The translations under genes were made by a program, and so were the position numbers. This document shows positions 47,069-56,241 of a stretch of 64,000 nucleotides of DNA, in pieces (position 1 is the stretch's first letter; each line of letters opens with the position of its first letter). The notes below the pieces were generated by a model that did no database searches, was not told where the DNA came from, and saw only the letters and a list, made by a program, of their open reading frames with translations. Source of the DNA: Granulicella mallensis (GTDB lineage: Bacteria; Acidobacteriota; Terriglobia; Terriglobales; Acidobacteriaceae); contig NZ_JACHIO010000007.1 of NCBI RefSeq assembly GCF_014203225.1, positions 186,001-250,000 of the forward strand, in the 5' to 3' direction.

Positions 47069-47353
47069 CTAGGCCGCAAGCCGCGGTTGTACTTTTGCTA
47101 ACGCGGTACTCTTAGCAAGACGGAGATCGTAGTCATTTTGGAGATTCAGCCAGAACTGTGCCGGTAGCCCGAAGTAGATGCCGAGTCGAAGTGCTGTATC
47201 GGCTGAAATGGAACGCTTGCCTCGTACTACGTCATTCATGCGAGGAACAGAGACATGCAAGTCCTTTGCGAGACGGTATGCTGTGAGACCGAGAGGTTCC
47301 ATGAACTCGGTCAGCAGGATGTCTCCAGGATGGATTGCGAATGGCTGGGGCAT
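47069..47353 (-). CDS. HigA-type antitoxin (orphan)
   Basis: 94 residues from the ATG at 47353, with AAGGAG seven bases upstream. It is a Xre-type helix-turn-helix of the HigA family: IHPGDILLTEFMEPLGLTAYRLAKDLHVSVPRMNDVVRGKRSISADTALRLGIYFGLPAQFWLNLQ. HigB toxin genes normally lie directly upstream. That position here holds a dispersed repeat and no RelE/HigB-like frame, so the antitoxin looks solitary. Confidence 0.88.
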   Translation of the reverse strand: MPQPFAIHPGDILLTEFMEPLGLTAYRLAKDLHVSVPRMNDVVRGKRSISADTALRLGIYFGLPAQFWLNLQNDYDLRLAKSTALAKVQPRLAA

Positions 47354-47409
47354 CTCACGCTCCTTCAGTGGGTTGCTGAGTGGCATGATCTATCGCAATC
47401 ACAACCTTT

Positions 47410-47500
47410 ATAGGTCGGCCTTTCAGGCCTCGGAATTCGTTGGTTCCGTAACCCAGGGCTTCGCCCTGGGCTGGTATGGCGTCGCCCCTTTGGGGCTCAG
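47410..47500. repeat. CCCCAAAGGGGCG...CCCAGCCCAGGGC dispersed repeat upstream of higA
   Basis: Contains ACCCAGGGCTTCGCCCTGGG and GTCGCCCCTTTGGGGC, the same family as at 26061, 59690 and 61674. It occupies the place expected for a higB toxin gene. The rest of the 263-base gap to sucA has no supported gene. Confidence 0.78.
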
Positions 47501-47616
47501 TGTTATGCCACTTCGCTACAGCCTCGCTCCATTCACTTCTATGGGTACGGAGTGATGGCGCGAGGCTGAGTCTGTTCGAAAGTGTAGACGGGCGAATGTT
47601 CTTTGCCAGCTTCCGG

Positions 47617-50136
47617 CTACAGCCCATGTCCCAGTGCCAGGTCGATCAACGTCTTCTCTTCCATCTCGTGGGCCTTTGCGGAACCCGTTGCGGGGCTGGC
47701 GCTGGCGGTGCGCTTCACGGTCAGGACGGGGCGATCTCCCGCCACGCGCTTCAGTCTTGGCTGCACGAAGGAGAGAGCACCCATGTTGGCCGGCTCTTCC
47801 TGGACCCAGACGATCTCGGTCGCGTCCGGATGCTGGTCGAGGGCGGCCTTCAACTCTGTTTCGGGCCAGGGATAGAGCTGTTCGACGAAGACGATGCCAA
47901 CACTCATGTCATTGCGCTTGGCGCGCTCGACGCGCAGGTTGTGGCCGATCTTGCCGGAGCACACCAGCAGGCGGCGAGGGTTCTGCACTTCGTTGTCCGG
48001 CAGCACATTCTGGAAGGAGGCTTTGCTCAGGTCGGCGATGCTCGACATTGCGTCCGGGTGGCGCAACATCGACTTCGGCGTGAAGACGATCAGCGGCTTG
48101 CGCCACTTGCGCAGGGCCTGGCGGCGCAGCAGATGGAAGTACTGGGCTGCGGTTGAGGGCTGAGCGATCTGGATGTTGTCCTGTGCGGCGAGCTGCAGGT
48201 AGCGCTCCATGCGTGCGCTGGAGTGCTCCGGTCCCTGGCCTTCGTAGCCATGCGGCAGCAGCATGACGAGGCCGGAGAGCAGCCCCCACTTCGCTTCGCT
48301 GGCAGCGATGAACTGGTCGATGATGATCTGTGCGCCGTTGGCGAAGTCGCCGAACTGAGCCTCCCACAGCGTGAGCGCTTCGGGGAAGTCGCGTGAGAAG
48401 CCGTACTCGTAGCCTAGGCAGGCCGCCTCGGAGAGCATGGAGTTGTAGACCTCCCAGTGGCCCTGGTTCGGAGCGATGTTGCTGAGCGGCGAGTAGCGGA
48501 CCTCGGTCTCGATATCGATCAGCACGGAGTGCCGCTGGTTGAACGTGCCGCGCTGCGAGTCCTGCCCGGTAAGCCGGACGGGGGTGCCGGCCTTGAGCAG
48601 GGAGGCATAGGCCAGCAGTTCGGCGGTGCCGTAGTCGAAGGGTTTCTTGCCTTCGCCCATCTCGATGCGCTGGTCGAGGACGGTCTTCTTCACCTTGGGG
48701 TGCAGGTGGAAACCCTCGGGCGCAGTCGTGATGGCTTTGGTCAGAGCGGTGATCTCGGCGGCGTCAAGGCCTGTGTTGGGATTGTCATCCACGCGCAGCC
48801 GTCCGCCGTAGTATGGGGCCCAATACTCGGGCAGCGTGTGCATCGTCGGCTTGTGCTCGGCGTGGGTCGCGCTCTTCTGGTCTTCGAGGAACTCCTGCTG
48901 TACCGCAGTGATCTCAGCGGTGGTATCTACGCCCAGCTTCTCGGCATAGAGCTTATAGAGCGGAGGATGGTCCTTGATGAGGGCGTAGCGACGTGGCTGC
49001 GTGACGGTTGGGTCGTCGACTTCGCTGTGGCCGTGGCGGCGATAGCCGATGAGATCGACGACGACATCGGAGCCGAAGGTGTGGCGATAGTTGGCGGCCA
49101 GCACGGCGATGCGTGCGACTGCTTCGGGATCTTCGGCGTTGACGTGGAAGATGGGGATCGGCAGACGCTTGGCGAGATCGCTGGAGAAGCGGGAGGAGTT
49201 GGACTCCTCGGGGAGTGCCGTGAAGCCCAGCAGGTTGTTGACGATGACCTGGATCGTTCCGCCGACGTTATAGCCATGCAGCGAGGCGAGGTTGAGCGTC
49301 TCGGCCCAGATGCCCTGGCCCGCGAAGGCCGCGTCACCGTGGATGATGAGCGGCAGCACCTGATCTCGTCCGGCTTGGCCGATGCGCTCCTGATAGGCGC
49401 GTGCGCGACCCATGATGACCGGGTCGGCGGCTTCCAGGTGGCTTGGGTTCGATGCGAGGTGCAGGTGGATGCTCTTGCCGTTGGGGGTGATGAAGTCGCC
49501 GGTAGCGCCGGTGTGATACTTCACATCGCCGCCGCCCATGGTGCTGCGCGGGTCAACGTCTTCGAACTTGGTGAAGACCTCTTCCGAGGCGCGGCCAATC
49601 GTGTTCACCATGACGTTCAGGCGTCCGCGATGGCTCATCGCGAAGACCGAGCGAGTGACGCCGTTGTCGGCAGAGGTGGTGAAGACCTGGTCGAGGAAGG
49701 GGATGAGGACCGTCAGGCCTTCGAGCGAGAAACGCTTGGTGCCGAGATAGCGCTGCTGGATGACCTGTTCGAAGATGTCCGCGCGGATGAGGCCGGTGAG
49801 AATGCGCGCTGTGTCTGCCGCCGGCAGGTCGCGCTCAAGCTGCTCCTGGATCCAGGCGCGCTTCTCGGGCGAAGGGATGTGCATGAACTCCGCGCCGATG
49901 GAGCCGCAGTAATAGCGGCGCGCTTCTTCGGAGTCCGCGCCATCGGGCGCAGGAGTCGGGAAGGGTTCGGGCGGAAGATACTGGCCGAGTGGATCGAGCG
50001 AGGCCTGCAGATAACCCCAGCGGCGGAAGATGTCGAAGGTGGTTTCGCGCGTGGTCGCTGCGGTGCCATTGTTGCTTGCGGGAGTGGTCTTGACTGAGGT
50101 GGAAGGCTTCGATGGGGTGGGCGTCTTCGTCGGCAT
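47617..50136 (-). CDS. sucA: 2-oxoglutarate dehydrogenase E1 component
   Basis: Thiamine-diphosphate decarboxylase of the TCA cycle. From the ATG at 50136 it is 839 residues. It has FSLEGLTVLIPFLDQ, FAMSHRGRLNVMVN, the ThDP/Mg loop HGDAAFAGQGIWAETLNLA, VNNLLGFT, RRHGHSEVDDPTVTQP and the C-terminal LPHGYEGQGPEHSSARMERYLQL. An N-terminal Thr/Ser/Pro-rich stretch (about 1-25) precedes the E1 domain. No E2 acyltransferase domain is fused and sucB is not adjacent. Confidence 0.95.
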   Translation of the reverse strand: MPTKTPTPSKPSTSVKTTPASNNGTAATTRETTFDIFRRWGYLQASLDPLGQYLPPEPFPTPAPDGADSEEARRYYCGSIGAEFMHIPSPEKRAWIQEQLERDLPAADTARILTGLIRADIFEQVIQQRYLGTKRFSLEGLTVLIPFLDQVFTTSADNGVTRSVFAMSHRGRLNVMVNTIGRASEEVFTKFEDVDPRSTMGGGDVKYHTGATGDFITPNGKSIHLHLASNPSHLEAADPVIMGRARAYQERIGQAGRDQVLPLIIHGDAAFAGQGIWAETLNLASLHGYNVGGTIQVIVNNLLGFTALPEESNSSRFSSDLAKRLPIPIFHVNAEDPEAVARIAVLAANYRHTFGSDVVVDLIGYRRHGHSEVDDPTVTQPRRYALIKDHPPLYKLYAEKLGVDTTAEITAVQQEFLEDQKSATHAEHKPTMHTLPEYWAPYYGGRLRVDDNPNTGLDAAEITALTKAITTAPEGFHLHPKVKKTVLDQRIEMGEGKKPFDYGTAELLAYASLLKAGTPVRLTGQDSQRGTFNQRHSVLIDIETEVRYSPLSNIAPNQGHWEVYNSMLSEAACLGYEYGFSRDFPEALTLWEAQFGDFANGAQIIIDQFIAASEAKWGLLSGLVMLLPHGYEGQGPEHSSARMERYLQLAAQDNIQIAQPSTAAQYFHLLRRQALRKWRKPLIVFTPKSMLRHPDAMSSIADLSKASFQNVLPDNEVQNPRRLLVCSGKIGHNLRVERAKRNDMSVGIVFVEQLYPWPETELKAALDQHPDATEIVWVQEEPANMGALSFVQPRLKRVAGDRPVLTVKRTASASPATGSAKAHEMEEKTLIDLALGHGL

Positions 50137-50284
50137 GACACTATCTATGCTAGACCTTTCGCTATAGCGTTTGGAATGGGTGTTCGATATTCGGGCATTA
50201 ATGCGGGATTTCGAACCTGAAGAGCGACGTGTGAGTTGTGGGGCTGAGATCCTTTTGCCTCGCGGAATGAGGGCTTTAGGTTCT

Positions 50285-50355
50285 ACGTTTCCTTGCTTTT
50301 CTGGATTTGTCATTCCGAGGCGAAGCCGAACGAATCTGCTTCCTCCCGTTCTTCG
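50285..50355. repeat. ATTCCGAG...GAATCTGCTTCCTCCCG repeat copy
   Basis: TTGCTTTTCTGGATTTGTCA followed by TTCCGAGGCGAAGCCGAACGAATCTGCTTC, an inverted-orientation copy of the 50860-51050 repeats. The surrounding 980-base gap (50137-51116) holds no supported gene. Confidence 0.72.
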
Positions 50356-50859
50356 TTTGAACTACCCAGAAAATCCAGACAAATATCAAAATGATGCTTC
50401 AGCGTTGCATAGGGTCTGTCCTCAAATTGCTTCTGGGGTGAAGTCGAACGGGGCAAACGGTTTGCTGAAGCACGAACCCGAAGGGCCTGGCTTCAGCCAG
50501 GCCGCAAGAACTGGGCGCTATCTTTTTCCATTCTGCCGAAGGCCGGAGCGAAGGCGTAGCCGCAGCGACTGAATTGCTTTTTCGGTACCGCCAAGACTGT
50601 GCAGGGCTCGCCAGGGATGTATCCGTGGCCGGGGTGAGCGGTTTCGCCACGACTAAAGAAGGCAATTCAGTCATTGCGCCCTGCGGGCTCCACTCCCGCC
50701 TTCGGCAGAAAGGTATGGCCTTTGAACGAAATCATTTGTGGCAGGGTTGAAACCCTGCCCTTCCGGTCTGCGCCTCAGCAACTGTTTGCCCTGTCCGACT
50801 TCACTCCAAAAGCAATTTGATGACAGACCCTGGCATTCGTGACGACACCAGCAAAAAAC

Positions 50860-51050
50860 GGGAGGAAGCAGATTCGCTCGCTGCGCTCGGAATGACAAGC
50901 CAGAAAGGCAAGAGCAACGACAAAAGCGGAAGCAGATTCCCTGCGGGAATGACAACCAGAAAGGCAAGAGCAACGACAAAAGCAGAAGCAGATTCCCTGC
51001 GGGAATGACAAGCCAGAAAGGCAAAAGCAACGACAACGACAACGGCAAAT
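50860..51050. repeat. Three tandem copies of the GAAGCAGATTC...GGAATGACAAGCCAG repeat
   Basis: The unit GAAGCAGATTCCCTGCGGGA followed by ATGACAACCAGAAAGGCAAGAGCAACGACAAAAGC has a period of about 56 bases and occurs three times in a row just upstream of the RNB ribonuclease gene. The first unit has the variant core GATTCGCTCGCTGCGCTCGG. The same unit recurs at 63075-63215. Confidence 0.88.
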
Positions 51051-51116
51051 CGCGCAAGTCTCGATCTGTTCGTTCCATTAAACCCATCCTCATCTCTGCG
51101 TGATAGTCTGCGGGGC

Positions 51117-52757
51117 ATGTCCGAACATGATCGCCACAGGCAAAGCAATCAACAGCAGCATGGCCATTCCGAGAGCCACCCTCCGCAGCACAACGATCAG
51201 CACAATGGAAATCATCAGCAGCACGGCGGCCATGGGTTCGATCTGGCGTCTGCGGCGCTGGATGAGATGCACGCCGCCGGCTTCAAGCCGGAGTTTGGTG
51301 CAGGCGTAGCTGAGGAGCTTGCGGCGACGGAGGCAAAGCTGGCGACTCTGAAGCCCGTGGCAGGAGTCGAAGATCTTCGCGCGCTGGGGTGGTCGTCGAT
51401 CGACAACGATACGTCGAAGGACCTCGATCAGATTGAAGTTGCCGAGCGCGTGGCTGGAGGGATCAAGCTGCGCGTCGCGATTGGCGATGTGGCTGCCGCG
51501 ATCGAGAAGGGCTCGCCGATCGACAAGCATGCCCAGGACCAGACGCAGACCATCTATACCGCGGTAAAGAACTTTCCGATGCTGCCGCTGGAGCTTTCAA
51601 CCGGTCTCACATCGCTGAACGAAAACGGCGACCGCCAGGCTGTGATGATGAGCTTTACCGTGGGACCCGAGGGGCAGATGCTCGACGAGTCCGTGTCGCG
51701 CGCTCTGGTGAGGAACCGCGCGCAGTTGGCGTACTCACGCGTGGGACCGTGGCTGGAAAATACAGCGGCGGGCAAGGTGGACAACGATGTGATGTCGCTG
51801 CGGTCGGACAGTGCGCGGGAGCATGATGAGGCGCAGTTGGACTCGGGTTCGCTTCCGCAGGACTGGCTGGTTGAGCAGTTGAAGCTGCAGGATGAGGCTG
51901 CGCAGGCGTTGCATGAGGCGCGCGTCAAGAACGGTGCGCTCGAATTTCATAAGGCGGAGGCCGATCCGGTCGTGGTGGATGGCCGCGTGATCGACGTGCA
52001 TGAGGCGACGCAGAACCGCGCGATGAACCTGATCGAAGACCTGATGGTCGCGGCGAATGGCGTGATGGCTCGGGCGTTGCGCAAGGGCGGACGCTCCGGC
52101 CTGCAGCGCGTCGTGATCGTTCCGAAGCGGTGGGACCGCATCGTGGCGCTTGCCGCGCAGCACGGAGGCTCCCTGCCCACCGTGCCGGACTCCGTTCAGC
52201 TCAACAACTTTCTCGAAGAGCAGCGGCGGACGGATTCGATTCACTATCCCGACCTGGCCGTTGCGGTGATCAAGCTGATGGGGCCGGGCGAGTACCTGCT
52301 GATGCGTCCGGACGACGATCCTACGGGGCACTTTGGCCTGGCGGCGCGTGACTATACGCACTCGACTGCACCGAACCGGCGCTTTCCTGATCTGGTGACG
52401 CAGCGTGTGCTGCATGCGATGGCTGCGAACGAGCCTGCGCCTTATAGCGATGCCGAGCTCATTGCGATTGCCCAGCATTGCAACGAGGCGGACAAGGCGC
52501 TGCGGAAGATCGAGCGCGATATGCAGAAGCGTGTGGCGGCGGTTGCGATGTCGTCGCGTATCGGAGAGGTGTTCCCGGGTGTGGTTACGGGCGCGTCGGA
52601 CAAGGGCGTGTATGTGCGGGTGATTCGTCCGCCGTTCGAGGGGCGTGTGGTGCAGGGAGAAGATGGGCTGGATGTCGGCGACAAGGTGAATGTGAAGTTG
52701 ATTCATACCGATCCTGCGCGGGCGTTTATTGATTTTGCGAAGGTGTCGGGGCGGTAG
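51117..52757 (+). CDS. RNB-domain 3'-5' exoribonuclease with His/Gln-rich N-terminus
   Basis: 546 residues. The RNB catalytic core (about 90-440) has the metal loop SSIDNDTSKDLDQIEVAE, VAIGDVAAAI (VAIADV-type), NFPMLPLELSTGLTSLNENGDR and THSTAPNRRFPDLVTQRVLHA. The fourth Asp of the usual DxDD is Gln (DLDQ), as seen from memory in a short-form bacterial subgroup. There are no N-terminal cold-shock domains; a reduced S1-like domain closes the C-terminus. Residues 1-40 are strikingly rich in His (ten), Gln, Asn and Gly. Confidence 0.88.
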   Translation: MSEHDRHRQSNQQQHGHSESHPPQHNDQHNGNHQQHGGHGFDLASAALDEMHAAGFKPEFGAGVAEELAATEAKLATLKPVAGVEDLRALGWSSIDNDTSKDLDQIEVAERVAGGIKLRVAIGDVAAAIEKGSPIDKHAQDQTQTIYTAVKNFPMLPLELSTGLTSLNENGDRQAVMMSFTVGPEGQMLDESVSRALVRNRAQLAYSRVGPWLENTAAGKVDNDVMSLRSDSAREHDEAQLDSGSLPQDWLVEQLKLQDEAAQALHEARVKNGALEFHKAEADPVVVDGRVIDVHEATQNRAMNLIEDLMVAANGVMARALRKGGRSGLQRVVIVPKRWDRIVALAAQHGGSLPTVPDSVQLNNFLEEQRRTDSIHYPDLAVAVIKLMGPGEYLLMRPDDDPTGHFGLAARDYTHSTAPNRRFPDLVTQRVLHAMAANEPAPYSDAELIAIAQHCNEADKALRKIERDMQKRVAAVAMSSRIGEVFPGVVTGASDKGVYVRVIRPPFEGRVVQGEDGLDVGDKVNVKLIHTDPARAFIDFAKVSGR

Positions 52758-52767
52758 GCGCTCCGAT

Positions 52768-52830
52768 AGGCATCGTGCAGAATGCGGGGGTCCTTCGCCT
52801 ACGGCTCAGGATGACGACGAAAAACAAACA
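52768..52830. repeat. GTGCAGAATGCGGGGGTCCT repeat (third copy)
   Basis: CATCGTGCAGAATGCGGGGG followed by TCCTTCGCCTACGGCTCAGGATGACGACGAAAAACAAACAACG matches the arm at 6770-6835 almost base for base. Confidence 0.85.
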
Positions 52831-52860
52831 ACGGCAGAAACAAACAGGCAAAGGCAAAAG

Positions 52861-52895
52861 CAAGAGGCTCGCTGGTTGGCGAGCCTCTTGTTTTT
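52861..52895. terminator. Bidirectional terminator between RNB ribonuclease and TonB receptor
   Basis: CAAGAGGCTCGC pairs with GCGAGCCTCTTG (12 bp, 6-base loop), with AAAAG before and TTTTTG after, so it can serve both convergent genes. Confidence 0.9.
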
Positions 52896-52907
52896 GCTGT
52901 GCGTTGG

Positions 52908-55900
52908 TTAGAACAGCAACTTCAATCCGAGTTGTATCTGGCGGCTGGTATTCGCGGTTGCCGAGATGACTCCGGGAGAGCCTAGAGCGGGAGCTGTTGT
53001 CTGGTTGGCGGTTGTGCCCTGCGTGGGGCCGGCGGAGTAGACGACCTCGTTCGGCAGTTGCAGGTTCGTGTGGTTCAGGACGTTGAAGAACTCGGCGCGG
53101 AACTGCAGGCGTGTCGAGGCGGTTAGCTGCGTTGATTTCAGCAGCGAGAGATCCCAGTCGGCGTAGCCGGGGCCCGTGAGGCTGTCGCGGCCGGCGTTGC
53201 CGACCGTGCCGAAGGCGGGAGCGGAGTAGGCGTTGGGGTTGAAGAACTGGGCCACTCGCTGGGACGTGGTGCCGTGGGTGTAGAGCGAACCCCGGAACGC
53301 AGGGTTGACGTTCGGGCGGACGGGGTTGCGTGAGTCGCCTGAGCCGGTGGGGTTGTAGCCGAGCTGCGGCGAGAAGGGGAAGCCGGTCTGCAGGTTGGCG
53401 ATGGTGGAGAGCGACCAGCCGCCGAGGGTGGCCTTGAGGGTGCGTCCAGGTACGAGATGCGAGTTGCGAGAGACGAGTTCGAGCAGTGGCAGCTCGTAGG
53501 TGCCGTTGAAGGCCGCCAGGTGGCGGATGTCCGTTGCGGCAGGGCCGTAGTCGAGGTGGGGGAGGGAAGGTACTTCGACGAAGGCCGGTGTATTGGCGGA
53601 GACCGAGGTGTTCCAGGCCGAGCCGTCGTCGAGGTTCTTGGACCAGGTGTAGTTGGCGCGGAACTGCAGGCCATGTGCGAAGTCGCGGCGGAAGTCGACT
53701 ACGAGCGCGTTGTAGTTGCCCGAACCGCCCGCCCACCAGGAGGTGGTGTTGGCCAGCGCGGGATTGGCCTTGGTGGTGGTGGGATAGAAGATCGTGCCAT
53801 CGGGCTGCACGGTGAAGGCGGGCTCGTTGAGGTCGCCGGAGAGGATCTGGTGGTAGCTGTGCGAGCCGTTATAGCCGACGGTGAGCGAGGTGCCGGGAGC
53901 TAGCTGCTGCTCGATCTTCAGCGAGTAGGAGAGCAGCGCCGGGGTGGCGATGCCGGAGTCTACCGTGGAGGGCGATACCTGTGGCGCTACGCCCGTGGGA
54001 GCGGCGACGGTGCTGTTCGAGTAGGAGTAGACCGTGTTGAACGGAGCGGCCTGGTCGAGGCGGTAGTCGAGGGCGTCGAGCAGTGAGTGGTGCAGGCCCA
54101 CCGAGGCGCGGAGGCTGGTCTTGCCGTCGCCGAAGACGTTCCAGGCGACGCCGAGGCGAGGTTCGGGAAGGAAGAGGGCCTGGTTGTTATTGATGGCGTT
54201 GGACTGCACGCTGGGGTTGGTGTTGATGATGCCGTTGGTGAAGTTGTAGACGCCTGCGCGGCCCTGCGACTCGCTCCAGCCGGTGGAGGACTCGCTGCGG
54301 AAGCCGGCGCGAATCTCGACGCGTGGTGTGACGTGGAAGGTGTCTTCGAGGTAGGCGTCGGCGAAGAGAGCGCGCCAGCCGAGCTCGGTCGGATTGGGAG
54401 CGTAGGTGAAGGTCTTGATGGTGCCGTTCAGGAAGCTGGTGAGCGAGGCGAAGGAGGCCTGGCCGAACTGGTCCTGCGCGAGGTTGTCGTTGGACTCAAG
54501 ACGCTGTATCCAGACGCCGGCTTCGATCTGGTGTTTGCCGATGGAGTAGAAGATATGGTCGTCGAAGGTGAAGAGGTTGCGTGTGATGGCGTTGTTCGCG
54601 CCGACGTTGGCTCCTGCACCGGTGATGGAGGAGGCTCCGTTCGAGGCGGTGGAACCGGAGATGACGACAGCTCCGGTGGGTTTGCCGGGGATGAAGGTTG
54701 GCGTCACGGCCTGGATATCGGAGGGTAGGGAGCCGAGGAAGAGGAAGCTGGCGCGGGAGTAGCCGACGCGTGCGGTGTTGAGCAGGCGCGGTGAGAAGAC
54801 GTGCTGTTCCTGAACGCTCAATACCTGCTCGCGCAGGGCCTCGTCGACGATGGAGTAGGGATCGGCTGTCGGGGTGTGATCGGCGGAGTCGTCGACGGTG
54901 TAGACGGCGAAGAGCAGGTCGTTGGGGGTGAGGTTGGCGTCGAAGCGGGTTGTGCCGAAGTCTTCGCGAATGTGCTGCGGCGCGGTGCCGATGAACTGTC
55001 CGATGCCGGTGAGCAGGCCATTGGTGAGGACTTCAGGGCCGTTCTGCACGGGCCAGAGGTTCAGCAGTTGCGCGGAGATGGGGCTGACCTTGGTTGCTGT
55101 TTCGACGCCCTTGGCATTGGGAACGAAGCCGAGGCGGGCCTGGTTGTCGGGTACCAGCGTGACGAGGGAGAGGCCGAGGTTCTGGCGGTAGCTCTCGTAG
55201 TTGCCGAAGAGGAAGAGCTTGTCCTTCTTGATCGGGCCTCCGAGGGCTGCGCCGTAGTTGTTGCGCTGGAACTCGGGGATGCGGGGGCCGTCGAAGTAGT
55301 TGCGGGCGTCGAAGAAGCTGTTGCGGAGGAACTCGTAGACGTCGCCGTGGAGCTTGTTGGTGCCGGAGGTGGTGACGATGGAGATCTGTGCGCCGTCGCG
55401 CTTGCCGTAGGCGGCGGAGTAGCTGTCGGAGACGACGTTGAACTCGCGGATGCCGTCGATGCCGAGAAGCTGGCCGGAGGTGCCGCCGGGGGTGACGTTG
55501 ATCAGCGAGGCCCCGGTGTACTCAATGCCGTTGAGGAGGAAGAGATTGTCCTGCGGGCGGCGACCGGAGACCGCGAACATGCTGCCGACCGAAGAGTTCG
55601 AGGTGCCGACGCCGCCGGAGCGCTGGTTGGTGTAGTTCACGGTGCCGGGGTTCAGCGTGATGAGCTGATCGTAGCTGCGGCCGTTGAGCGGAAGCTCTTT
55701 GACCTGGCGCGAGTCGACCAGGCCGGAGGTCGATTCGGTGGAGAGGTTGACGGCGGAGGGCGTGTCTTCAACGTTGACGGTATCGCTGCCGGAGATGGCG
55801 AGCTTGAGCGTGAGGTCGAGCGACTGACCGACGGTGAGCTGGACTCCGGTGCGCTTGTAGGAGGCGAAGCCGGAGACGTCGACCGAGAGGGTGTAGCTGC

Positions 55901-56144
55901 CGACGGGGATAGAAGGCGCTGAGTAGGAGCCTGAGCCATTGGTGGTAAGGGCGCGCTGGGTGCCGGTGTCGTCGTTGTGGATGAGGACGTGGGCGTTGGG
56001 GATCACGGCTCCGGAGGGATCGGTGACGACACCTGAGATCGTGCCGCCGACGACCTGAGCTTGTGAGGCGATGGCGAAAAGAACGAAGGACAGCGCCGCA
56101 ATCAAAGTGCGGGTGCGGAAAGGGATGAGGCGAAGGACTTGCAT
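52908..56144 (-). CDS. TonB-dependent receptor, Oar type, with CarboxypepD_reg domain
   Basis: 1078 residues, outer membrane. A signal peptide (about 1-29) is followed by a carboxypeptidase regulatory-like Ig domain (about 32-115; GGTISGVVTDPSGAVIPNAHV, SYSAPSIPVGSYTLSVDVSGF). The plug (about 130-250; RQVKELPLNGRSYDQLITLNPGT) and a large beta-barrel follow, ending in an aromatic (LGLKLLF). Such Oar-like receptors are greatly expanded in Acidobacteria and are thought to take up oligosaccharides or peptides. AGGAG lies just before the ATG. The substrate is unknown. Confidence 0.93.
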   Translation of the reverse strand: MQVLRLIPFRTRTLIAALSFVLFAIASQAQVVGGTISGVVTDPSGAVIPNAHVLIHNDDTGTQRALTTNGSGSYSAPSIPVGSYTLSVDVSGFASYKRTGVQLTVGQSLDLTLKLAISGSDTVNVEDTPSAVNLSTESTSGLVDSRQVKELPLNGRSYDQLITLNPGTVNYTNQRSGGVGTSNSSVGSMFAVSGRRPQDNLFLLNGIEYTGASLINVTPGGTSGQLLGIDGIREFNVVSDSYSAAYGKRDGAQISIVTTSGTNKLHGDVYEFLRNSFFDARNYFDGPRIPEFQRNNYGAALGGPIKKDKLFLFGNYESYRQNLGLSLVTLVPDNQARLGFVPNAKGVETATKVSPISAQLLNLWPVQNGPEVLTNGLLTGIGQFIGTAPQHIREDFGTTRFDANLTPNDLLFAVYTVDDSADHTPTADPYSIVDEALREQVLSVQEQHVFSPRLLNTARVGYSRASFLFLGSLPSDIQAVTPTFIPGKPTGAVVISGSTASNGASSITGAGANVGANNAITRNLFTFDDHIFYSIGKHQIEAGVWIQRLESNDNLAQDQFGQASFASLTSFLNGTIKTFTYAPNPTELGWRALFADAYLEDTFHVTPRVEIRAGFRSESSTGWSESQGRAGVYNFTNGIINTNPSVQSNAINNNQALFLPEPRLGVAWNVFGDGKTSLRASVGLHHSLLDALDYRLDQAAPFNTVYSYSNSTVAAPTGVAPQVSPSTVDSGIATPALLSYSLKIEQQLAPGTSLTVGYNGSHSYHQILSGDLNEPAFTVQPDGTIFYPTTTKANPALANTTSWWAGGSGNYNALVVDFRRDFAHGLQFRANYTWSKNLDDGSAWNTSVSANTPAFVEVPSLPHLDYGPAATDIRHLAAFNGTYELPLLELVSRNSHLVPGRTLKATLGGWSLSTIANLQTGFPFSPQLGYNPTGSGDSRNPVRPNVNPAFRGSLYTHGTTSQRVAQFFNPNAYSAPAFGTVGNAGRDSLTGPGYADWDLSLLKSTQLTASTRLQFRAEFFNVLNHTNLQLPNEVVYSAGPTQGTTANQTTAPALGSPGVISATANTSRQIQLGLKLLF

Positions 56145-56196
56145 GGGGCTCCTGAAGAGGTGTGAGGGACGCGCCTGCTGGGGGTGCAGGGTCGCT

Positions 56197-56202
56197 TTTA
56201 TA
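56197..56202 (-). promoter_or_regulatory. Possible -10 element of the TonB receptor gene
   Basis: TATAAA on the minus strand, about 52 bases upstream of the receptor ATG, in the gap after the 58-aa gene. No good -35 is seen. Confidence 0.35.
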
Positions 56203-56241
56203 GGGATGGTGAATCGAGAGGTGTTCTGGTTCTCGCGCGGA

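Noticed and set aside
47355..47627. HigB toxin gene upstream of higA
   Set aside because: The 90-codon frame there is largely repeat sequence and shows none of the HigB/RelE features.
48457..50097. 546-codon plus-strand frame opposite sucA
   Set aside because: Antisense to a clear 2-oxoglutarate dehydrogenase E1 gene; no motif and no ribosome site.
50860..51050. CRISPR-like array
   Set aside because: The whole 56-bp unit repeats, including the part that would be the spacer, and copies are dispersed elsewhere.
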